Origin: JAEUJM01 sp044221555
GTDB lineage: Bacteria; Actinomycetota; Acidimicrobiia; Acidimicrobiales; DATDAH01
Assembly: GCA_044221555.1 (NCBI GenBank)
Contig: JBGAOY010000006.1
Span: 186,001-250,000, forward strand
Direction: 5' to 3'
DNA length: 64,000 nt
The notes beneath the pieces are model-generated. The model saw nothing but the letters and a program-made list of their open reading frames with translations, was not told where the DNA came from and made no database searches. This document shows, one piece after another, positions 25,887 through 32,245 of the stretch (the stretch's first letter is position 1; each line of letters begins with the position of its first letter). Made by a program: the position numbers and the translations under genes.

Positions 25887-26348
25887 ATGGACAACGCCAC
25901 GACGCCCCGGTTCCGTCTCGTGCCGATCGAGTCGTCGATCGCCGACGGTCTCCGAGCCACGGGCGGCATCCGCCACACCGCTGACGCCAAACCGGGGTAT
26001 CCGTGTCGTCAGTGCCTCCGTGATGCCGAGATCGGCGAGGAGCTGATCCTCGTCGCGCACGACCCGTTCACCCAGGACTCGCCGTATCGGAGCACGAGCC
26101 CGATCTTCCTGCATGCGGAGCCCTGCGTTCCTCACCTCGCCGCGGAGGCGCTGCCAGAGCAGCTCACGGTCCGCACGCTCTCGGTACGCGCCTTCGACCA
26201 TCAGGCGATGATGACCGACGCCGAGCTCATCGAAGGCCGCGACCTCCAGGACACGATCGAGCGCTTCTTCGAGGACAGCGACGTCGAGCGGATCCACGTC
26301 CACAATGCCTCACCCGGCTGCTGGGCCGTCACCGTCACCCGCGCCTGA
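25887..26348 (+). CDS. DUF1203 family protein
   Basis: The 153-residue protein aligns by eye with the DUF1203 pattern: DAKPGYPCRQCLRDAEIGEELILV, SPYRSTSPIFLHAEPC, SVRAFD, DAELIEGRDL and the terminal HVHNASPGCWAVTV. The function of this family is not established. The ATG at 25887 has no clear ribosome site, but TACGAT lies 6 bases upstream as a possible -10 element, so the message may be leaderless. It is a solo gene surrounded by gene fragments, which suggests arrival or survival in a recombination-prone patch. Confidence 0.75.
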   Translation: MDNATTPRFRLVPIESSIADGLRATGGIRHTADAKPGYPCRQCLRDAEIGEELILVAHDPFTQDSPYRSTSPIFLHAEPCVPHLAAEALPEQLTVRTLSVRAFDHQAMMTDAELIEGRDLQDTIERFFEDSDVERIHVHNASPGCWAVTVTRA

Positions 26349-26358
26349 TCGGCCGGGC

Positions 26359-26404
26359 TTCTTTGTGCACCAGACCGCACCCGCCAGGTCTGTTGCACAA
26401 AGAA
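26359..26404. repeat. Long inverted repeat, 18-bp arms
   Basis: The arms TTCTTTGTGCACCAGACC (26359-26376) and its partner (26387-26404) pair at 17 of 18 positions around a 10-base loop. It begins 10 bases after the DUF1203 stop, so it may be that gene's terminator, although it lacks a T-tract. The arms are also much less GC-rich than the surroundings, as expected of a mobile-element end or recombination site. Confidence 0.6.
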
Positions 26405-26592
26405 CCCACCGCTCCCAGTGCCGCTGCACCACGTCGAGCCTCGTCCCACACGCCGGGCAGAACGTCGCCTCCCCGCCGAGCCGCCGGTCCAGGTCCCCCG
26501 CCTGCCGGACGTGTGGACGACGCAGGCGGCACGCGCAGGTGGTCCCGGATGACCGCGACGATGAACCCAGCGCGCTCGGACCACGCGGCCGG

Positions 26593-26730
26593 CGCAACCG
26601 CTACGTCTGGAAACCGGCCCTCGCCGCAGCCGGCGTCGACCCCGCACGCCACGGCGGCATGCACGCGCTCCGGCGTTTCAACGCGTCCGCGCTCATCGAC
26701 GCCGGCGGGTCCGCCAGCGCTGTCGCCGAG
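26593..26730 (+). pseudogene. C-terminal shred of a tyrosine recombinase/integrase
   Basis: About 46 codons (RNRYVWKPALAAAGV ... HGGMHALRRFNASALIDAGGS ... AVAE) match the box around the first conserved histidine/arginine of phage-type integrases (normally HxLRHxxAS). The reading frame has no plausible start and the rest of the catalytic domain, including the tyrosine, is absent; the match stops exactly where the glnA terminator begins. It is a remnant of a past integration event. Confidence 0.5.
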
Positions 26731-26731
26731 C

Positions 26732-26767
26732 GGCCCGCTGACCTGCGTTTCCGCAGGTCAGCGGGCC
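26732..26767 (-). terminator. Terminator hairpin downstream of glnA
   Basis: A perfect 15-bp stem with a 6-base GTTTCC loop lies 6 bases after the glnA stop codon. No long T-tract follows, which is common in high-GC actinobacteria. Confidence 0.75.
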
Positions 26768-26773
26768 ATCCGG

Positions 26774-28198
26774 TCAGATGTCGTAGTACAGGTGGAACTC
26801 CCACGGGTGGGGGCGGAGGCGGAGGGGGTCCACCTCGTGCTCACGCTTGTAGGCGATGTGGGTCTCGATGAGGTCGTCGGTGAAGACGCCGCCGGCCTTC
26901 AGGAAGTCCTGGTCGGCCTCGAGCGCCTCGAGGGCCTCGGGCAGCGAGCCGGGCACCTGGGGCACCTTGGCCAGTTCCTCGGGCGGGAGGTCGTAGAGGT
27001 CGCGGTCGACCGGGTCGGGCGGCTCGATCTTGTTCTGGATGCCGTCGAGGCCCGCCATGAGCATGGCCGAGAAGGCCAGGTAGGGGTTGGAGGACGGGTC
27101 GGGGCAGCGGAACTCGAGGCGCTTGGCCTTCGGGCTCTTCGAGTACAGCGGGATGCGCACCGACGCCGAGCGGTTGCGCTGGCTGTACACCAGGTTCACC
27201 GGCGCCTCGTAGCCCGGCACCAGCCGCTTGTAGCTGTTGGTGGTGGGGTTGGTGAACGCGATCACCGAGCGGGCGTGCTTGAGCAGGCCACCGATGTACC
27301 AGCGGCCCATGTCCGACAGCCCCGCGTAGCCGGCCTCGTCGTAGAACAGCGGCTCGCCGCCCTTCCACAGCGACTGGTGCACGTGCATGCCCGAGCCGTT
27401 GTCCTCGAACACCGGCTTCGGCATGAACGTGGCGGTCTTGCCGTTGGCCCACGCCACGTTCTTGATGACGTACTTGAACAGCATCAGCTGGTCGGCCATG
27501 TCGGCGAGCGGCGAGAACCGGATGTCGATCTCGGCCTGCCCGGCGGTGCCCACCTCGTGGTGCTGCACCTCGACATCGATGCCCACCGACTGGAGGGCCA
27601 GCGTCATCTCCGAGCGCAGGTCCTGGTAGTGGTCCATCGGCGGGACCGGGAAGTAGCCCTCCTTGTAACGGGGCTTGTACCCCAGGTTCGGGCCCTCGTC
27701 CTTGCCGGTGTTCCACGACGCCTCGACCGAGTCGACCGAGTAGCCCGACGAGTGCGAGTCCTGGTGGTAGCGCACGTCGTCGAAGATGAAGAACTCGGCC
27801 TCCGGGCCCACGTAGCAGGTGTCGGCGATACCCGTGGAGACCAGGTACTCCTCGGCCTTCTTGGCCACGTAGCGAGGGTCGCGGCTGTAGTGCTCGAGGG
27901 TGATCGGGTCGTGCACGAAGCAGTTGATGTTCAGCGTCTTGTGCTGCGTGAAGGGGTCGATCACCGCCGTGTTCGGGTCGGGGATCAGGATCATGTCGGA
28001 TTCCTGGATCTCCTGGAACCCACGGATCGACGAGCCGTCGAACCCGAGGCCCTCGTCGAAGACGTCCTCGGTGAGCTGGCTCACCGGGACCGAGAAGTGC
28101 TGCATGAGGCCGGGCAGGTCGCAGAACCGGATGTCGACGATCTCGACACCCTCGTCCTTGGCCAAGGCCAGCACTTCGGATGGTGTGCGTTCCTGCAC
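26774..28198 (-). CDS. glnA: Glutamine synthetase type I (GSI-beta)
   Basis: The 474-residue enzyme condenses glutamate and ammonium with ATP to glutamine. The GSI landmarks are present: LGFDGSSIRGF near residue 50, EAEFF near 133 (metal ligands), the HHEVGTAGQAEIDIRF glutamate-binding segment, KPVFEDNGSGMHVHQSL (ATP region), the NRSASVRIP flap region and the DLYDLPPEE sequence whose tyrosine is the adenylylation site of GSI-beta enzymes. The GTG start at 28198 has an AGGAGG site. It is divergent from a second glutamine synthetase, and adenylylation control by GlnE is expected. Confidence 0.95.
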   Translation of the reverse strand: MQERTPSEVLALAKDEGVEIVDIRFCDLPGLMQHFSVPVSQLTEDVFDEGLGFDGSSIRGFQEIQESDMILIPDPNTAVIDPFTQHKTLNINCFVHDPITLEHYSRDPRYVAKKAEEYLVSTGIADTCYVGPEAEFFIFDDVRYHQDSHSSGYSVDSVEASWNTGKDEGPNLGYKPRYKEGYFPVPPMDHYQDLRSEMTLALQSVGIDVEVQHHEVGTAGQAEIDIRFSPLADMADQLMLFKYVIKNVAWANGKTATFMPKPVFEDNGSGMHVHQSLWKGGEPLFYDEAGYAGLSDMGRWYIGGLLKHARSVIAFTNPTTNSYKRLVPGYEAPVNLVYSQRNRSASVRIPLYSKSPKAKRLEFRCPDPSSNPYLAFSAMLMAGLDGIQNKIEPPDPVDRDLYDLPPEELAKVPQVPGSLPEALEALEADQDFLKAGGVFTDDLIETHIAYKREHEVDPLRLRPHPWEFHLYYDI

Positions 28199-28386
28199 GG
28201 TTCCTCCTGCGGTCGAACGGATGCGGGGACACGCGGGTGCGCGCCCCGTTTGCGGGGCAAAGCGTCCTTGAGGACGGCCGACAGCCTCGCGGCAGCCCGT
28301 TTCTCGCCCGTTGCCCGACTATGAACGCTATGTGAACTGGCTCGCCTCCCGCCAAGCCTCGCGGTCGGCCGTGGTTCACTGGCGGG
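28199..28386. promoter_or_regulatory. Divergent glnA / glnA2 control region with direct GTTCAC-type repeats
   Basis: The 188-bp region must hold both promoters. At 28321-28340 two ATGAAC/GTGAAC half-sites are spaced 11 bases apart (on the minus strand GTTCAC then GTTCAT), the spacing of OmpR-family (GlnR or PhoP type) direct-repeat boxes. A further GTTCAC lies at 28375-28380, just before the glnA2 start, in the opposite orientation. A GlnR-like winged-helix regulator is encoded just downstream of glnA2 and is a candidate binder. Confidence 0.45.
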
Positions 28387-29721
28387 ATGGAGCGTCAACA
28401 GGACTACGTGCTGCGCACCGTCGAGGAGCGGGGGGTGCGCCTCATCCGCCTCTGGTTCACCGACGTCCTCGGCCAGCTCAAGTCGGTCGCCATCTCGCCG
28501 GCCGAGCTCGAGAACGGCTTCGAGGAGGGCATGTGGTTCGACGGCTCCGCCATCGACGGGTTCAGCCGGGTGCAGGAGAGCGACGTGCTGGCCCGGCCCG
28601 ACCCGAACACCTTCGAGCTGCTGCCGTGGGCCGAGGACGACGAGAACTCGGCCCGCATGTTCTGCGACATCGAGAACCTGGACGGCACCCCGTTCGAGGG
28701 TGACCCCCGCCAGGTACTCAAGCGCAACCTCGATCGGGCCCACGAGCGGGGGTTCTCGTTCTTCTGCGCGCCCGAGATGGAGTTCTTCTACTTCGCCGAC
28801 GGCGACCCCACGAAGGAGCCGGTACCGCTCGACACGGGCTCGTACTTCGACCTCACCACCGCGGATGTGGCCAGCGACCTGCGCAAGCGCACCATCCACA
28901 TGCTCGAGGCCATGGGCATCCCCATCGAGTACTCGTTCCACGAGGACAGCCCCAGCCAGCACGAGATCGACCTGCGCTACACCGACGCTCTCACCATGGC
29001 CGACAACGTGATGACGTTCCGGCTGGTCGTGCGCGAGATCGCGCTCGAGCGGGGGGCCTACGCCACGTTCATGCCCAAGCCCCTGGCCGGCGTGCAGGGC
29101 TCGGGCATGCACACCCACCTGTCGCTGTTCGAGGGCGACGTCAACGCCTTCCACGACCCCGGCGACGAGTACCGCCTGTCCAAGGTGGGCCGCAGCTTCA
29201 TCGCCGGCCTGCTGGTCCACGCCCGTGAGATCACCGCGGTCACCAACCAGCTGGTCAACTCGTACAAGCGGCTGATCCCCGGCTCCGAGGCGCCGGTGCA
29301 CGTGTCGTGGGCCCGCAACAACCGATCGGCGCTGGTGCGCGTGCCCTTGGCCAAGGCCGGCAAGGAGTCGTCCACCCGCATCGAGTACCGCTCGCCCGAC
29401 CCCGCCTGCAACCCCTACCTGGCCTACTCGGTGATGCTCGCCGCCGGCCTGAAGGGCCTCGAGGAGGGCTACGAGCTCGGCCCCGAGGCCGCCGCCAACG
29501 TTTTCGAGCTCACCGACGAGGAGCGGGCCGCCGAGGGCATCACCTCGCTCCCCCAGTCACTGGCCGAGGCGCTCGACGAGATGGAGAAGTCCGAGCTGGT
29601 GGCCGAGGCGCTCGGCGAGCACATCTTCGAGTGGTTCCTACGCAACAAGCGGTCGGAATGGGCGGACTACAAGTCGCAGGTGACACCATTCGAGTTGGCT
29701 CGCTACCTCCCGAGTTGGTGA
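28387..29721 (+). CDS. Glutamine synthetase-like protein, GSI-alpha type
   Basis: The 444-residue protein has the GSI fold motifs WFDGSAIDGFSRV, PEMEFFYF, SPSQHEIDLRY, KPLAGVQGSGMHTHLSL and NRSALVRVP. The equivalent of the adenylylation loop reads NVFELTDEE, with phenylalanine instead of tyrosine and no 25-residue GSI-beta insertion, so it is a GSI-alpha form not controlled by adenylylation. GSI-alpha enzymes include true and feedback-inhibited glutamine synthetases. The ATG at 28387 gives the usual MERQQDYVLRTVEERGVRLIRLWFTD-type start. It is followed at 9 bp by the regulator gene. Confidence 0.9.
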   Translation: MERQQDYVLRTVEERGVRLIRLWFTDVLGQLKSVAISPAELENGFEEGMWFDGSAIDGFSRVQESDVLARPDPNTFELLPWAEDDENSARMFCDIENLDGTPFEGDPRQVLKRNLDRAHERGFSFFCAPEMEFFYFADGDPTKEPVPLDTGSYFDLTTADVASDLRKRTIHMLEAMGIPIEYSFHEDSPSQHEIDLRYTDALTMADNVMTFRLVVREIALERGAYATFMPKPLAGVQGSGMHTHLSLFEGDVNAFHDPGDEYRLSKVGRSFIAGLLVHAREITAVTNQLVNSYKRLIPGSEAPVHVSWARNNRSALVRVPLAKAGKESSTRIEYRSPDPACNPYLAYSVMLAAGLKGLEEGYELGPEAAANVFELTDEERAAEGITSLPQSLAEALDEMEKSELVAEALGEHIFEWFLRNKRSEWADYKSQVTPFELARYLPSW

Positions 29722-29730
29722 GGTAGGACG

Positions 29731-30429
29731 ATGCTCGAGGGAATCCACATGGAACCGTTGCTGCTCTTCCCCGACCCGGCGCCGCCGGAGCTGGCCCAGG
29801 CCCTCGACCTCGCGGGCTACCCCTGGAAGGCGGTCGGCGACGAGCACGCCGCCGAGCGCACCGAGCCCGACGGCGGCTGGGACGGCGCCATCATCTGCGC
29901 CTACGACGATCCCGAGCGGGCCTTCGCGGTGGCCCGGGTGCTGCGCAAGCGCGACCAGCCCCTCGAGCCGCTGCTGCTGTTGATCAACGGCACCCAGCTG
30001 GGCGACCTCGAGCTGCGCGACGACCTGTTCGACGACTTCTGCCTGGCGCCGTTCCACCCCCGCGAGCTCGAGGCCCGTCTCAAGCACCTGTTCTGGGCCA
30101 GCGGGCGGGGCGCCCAGCCCGAGCTGGTCGAGTACGGCGACCTGGTGCTGAACCTCGAGACCTACCAGGCCGCCATCAGCGGGGTGCCGCTCGACCTCAC
30201 CTACATGGAGTACGAGCTGCTCACGTTCCTCGCCTCGCACCCCGGCAAGGTGTTCACCCGCGAGACCCTGCTCAGCCGGGTGTGGGGCTACGAGTACTAC
30301 GGCGGCGCCCGCACCGTCGACGTCCACGTCCGGCGCCTGCGGGCCAAGCTGGGCGAGGAGCACGCCAACCTCATCTCCACCGTGCGCTCGGTCGGCTACC
30401 GCTTCGGCCAGTCCCGGTGGAGCGCGTGA
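29731..30429 (+). CDS. GlnR-like OmpR-family regulator with atypical receiver
   Basis: The 232-residue protein pairs an N-terminal receiver-like domain (residues about 7-115) with a C-terminal winged helix (LDLTYMEYELLTFLASHPGKVFTRETLL; GARTVDVHVRRLRAKLG; STVRSVGYRFG). The receiver lacks the usual acidic pair at its start, and the position of the phosphorylated aspartate is poorly kept, as in actinobacterial GlnR, an orphan regulator that needs no kinase. Location directly after two glutamine synthetases supports a nitrogen role. A GAGGTAGG sequence precedes the ATG; a second ATG 18 bases later is possible. Confidence 0.8.
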   Translation: MLEGIHMEPLLLFPDPAPPELAQALDLAGYPWKAVGDEHAAERTEPDGGWDGAIICAYDDPERAFAVARVLRKRDQPLEPLLLLINGTQLGDLELRDDLFDDFCLAPFHPRELEARLKHLFWASGRGAQPELVEYGDLVLNLETYQAAISGVPLDLTYMEYELLTFLASHPGKVFTRETLLSRVWGYEYYGGARTVDVHVRRLRAKLGEEHANLISTVRSVGYRFGQSRWSA

Positions 30430-31043
30430 GGCGCCTCACCGCCGGCGCCGTCGTGGCCATCGCGGCGCTCGTGCTGGTGGTCGCCGCGTCGCCGGCAGGG
30501 GCCCACGGCGACACAGCGAGCTTCACCGAGATCGCGACCTCGGTCAACCGCGACGGCAGCTACACCGTCGACGTGCTGCTCGTCTACGACGACGGCGACC
30601 CGGTCGAAGGCGCCGACGTCGTGGTCACCGCCGACGTGCCCGGATTCGGCCCCATCCCGATCACCATGGAGCCCGGCGATCGCCCCGGCGCCTACACCGG
30701 CGACGTGGTGTTCGACACCGATGCCGAGGTGACGTTCACTGCGGTGTCGACCACGCCGGCCGCCACCCGCACGTTCACCGCGCAGATGGACGCGGCCACC
30801 CCGACGACCGCTACGCCCCCCGCAACCACGGCCGACAGGCCGGCCACCGCCACCGCCACGGCCACGGCCACCGCCACCGCCACCGACGACAGCGGCGACG
30901 ACAACGGCAACGACGACGACGACGGCGAGGAAAGCGGATCGTCGGCCCCCAACATCATCGCCAACGGCGCCCTGCTCCTCCTCGGCGCCGCCGGCGCCTA
31001 CTTCGCCATCCGCTGGTGGCGCGACCGCCGCAGCACCACCTGA
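30426..31043 (+). CDS. Secreted protein with N-terminal beta domain and C-terminal membrane anchor
   Basis: The 205-residue protein has a signal peptide (hydrophobic AGAVVAIAALVLVVAASPAGA) predicted to be cut before His-Gly-Asp, a beta-domain of about 90 residues resembling CopC/YtkA-FixH-like extracytoplasmic domains, a Thr/Ala/Pro-rich then Asp/Asn/Gly-rich linker, and one membrane segment (GALLLLGAAGAYFAIRWW) followed by a basic tail. The mature N-terminal histidine could be a copper ligand, but this is speculation. The GTG at 30426 overlaps the upstream stop (GTGA); another GTG is at 30417. Function is unknown. Confidence 0.7.
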   Translation: MRRLTAGAVVAIAALVLVVAASPAGAHGDTASFTEIATSVNRDGSYTVDVLLVYDDGDPVEGADVVVTADVPGFGPIPITMEPGDRPGAYTGDVVFDTDAEVTFTAVSTTPAATRTFTAQMDAATPTTATPPATTADRPATATATATATATATDDSGDDNGNDDDDGEESGSSAPNIIANGALLLLGAAGAYFAIRWWRDRRSTT

Positions 31044-31152
31044 CGACCCCACCCCGCGTCTTCGACGCAAGTAGCGGTCGGCTTCCGACGGCTGGCTCAG
31101 GTGGTGAGCGCCGGCGTCAGCGGGCAGGTTCGACCGGAGCCTCGCCGGGCGG

Positions 31153-31575
31153 TCAGCGGGTGAGCGCCACGAACGGGGTGCCACGGGCCGCCCACTCGGC
31201 GGCGACGTGGGCCAGCACCGAGTGGGCGACGTCGGCGTCTCGGGGTGAGGTCGCCCGGAAGGCGGGCCAGCCGTCGATCAGCACCACGTAGCCCTCGGCC
31301 GGCAGCCACGACAGGTCGACCAGGCAGTCGCTGAGGGCGTCCCAGTTGCGGCCGAACCACCCGGGGAAGGCGCCGGTCGCAGCCAGGCCGTCGAGCACCG
31401 CCGCCTTGCCGCCGGTGGCATCGGCGTGAAGCGCCGCCCACCCCGCGGCGCCGGCCTGCTGACGGAGCTCCCCGACGGCGACGGGGTCGGACAGCGGGTG
31501 CACCCCTGCCGCGATCAGTCCGTCGAACACAAGGCTGAGGTCGTCCACCGGTGCCCCCTCGTCAGAGGTGGGCAT
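31153..31575 (-). CDS. Barstar-family ribonuclease inhibitor
   Basis: The 140-residue protein matches barstar: the DATGGKAAVLDGLAATGAFPGWFGRNWDALSDCLVDLSWLP stretch contains the helix and the NWDAL-CL(x)DL signature that fills the barnase active site. It lies immediately downstream of and overlaps by 14 bases the barnase-family ribonuclease gene, so the pair is translationally linked and the inhibitor should protect the producer. The ATG at 31575 is used; the first 15 residues before the core are not conserved. Confidence 0.88.
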   Translation of the reverse strand: MPTSDEGAPVDDLSLVFDGLIAAGVHPLSDPVAVGELRQQAGAAGWAALHADATGGKAAVLDGLAATGAFPGWFGRNWDALSDCLVDLSWLPAEGYVVLIDGWPAFRATSPRDADVAHSVLAHVAAEWAARGTPFVALTR

Positions 31576-32086
31576 CGGTGACCTCCACGAAGCTGCCGTA
31601 GTGGTCGTCGGTGTAATAGACCTCGCCGTCGGCACCCACGATGATCCGCCGCGCTCCCCGGTCGTCGGATCCCGGGGTCTCCACCGTGTACTCGCGGTAG
31701 TACCCGTCGAACCGGTCGGGCAGCAGCCCCTCACGGTTGCCGAACACCCCGTCGTCCTGGTCGTACGGGTAGGGCCCACCGGCCTCGATCAGCGCCAGCG
31801 TGTCCAGCGCCTCCGGCGGCAGGTCGTCCGCAGAGGCGACCGGCAGGTCCGACACCGGCGCTGCGCCCGATGGCACCCCCGTCGAGGACGGCGTCTCGGC
31901 GGTGGCGTCGACCGTCGTCGTGTCGATGCGGTCGGTCGTCGATGACGGGGCGACGACCGCGGCGCTGGTCGACGACCCGGTGGCCGATGTCGACGAGCCG
32001 CCGGCGTCGCGGAACAAGGCGTTCCAGGCGACGATCGCGGCCACCGCCACCACCACGGACAGCACCGACCGGGTGCGCTTCGACAC
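31562..32086 (-). CDS. Barnase/RNase Sa-type guanyl-specific ribonuclease, membrane-anchored precursor
   Basis: The 174-residue protein begins with a basic stretch and a hydrophobic segment (SVLSVVVAVAAIVAWNALF) that is a signal or anchor, then a Ser/Thr-rich linker of about 50 residues, and ends in a guanyl-specific RNase domain of about 80 residues. The domain aligns with RNase Sa: LPPEALDTLALIEAGGPYPYDQDDGVFGNRE, then YREYTV (catalytic Glu), RRIIVG (Arg) and DDHYGSF (catalytic His). All three catalytic residues are kept. GTG at 32086 is the chosen start. Its inhibitor gene overlaps its end. Confidence 0.88.
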   Translation of the reverse strand: MSKRTRSVLSVVVAVAAIVAWNALFRDAGGSSTSATGSSTSAAVVAPSSTTDRIDTTTVDATAETPSSTGVPSGAAPVSDLPVASADDLPPEALDTLALIEAGGPYPYDQDDGVFGNREGLLPDRFDGYYREYTVETPGSDDRGARRIIVGADGEVYYTDDHYGSFVEVTDAHL

Positions 32087-32245
32087 GCCGCCACGGTAGA
32101 CGTCCCCGCAGCAGCACCATCGACGAACCCGATGCCGAAGGCGCTCCGAGGAAGGAGGAGCAAGGGAACAGGTGGTGGCAGCACCACTTCGCGCAGGCCT
32201 GCCTGCGCCCTTCAACGACGACAGTCGCCGTGGGACCATCGCAAC

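Noticed and set aside
30692..30964. Minus-strand frame with valine/alanine repeats.
   Set aside because: It is the mirror of the Thr/Ala/Asp-rich linker of the secreted protein at 30426-31043.
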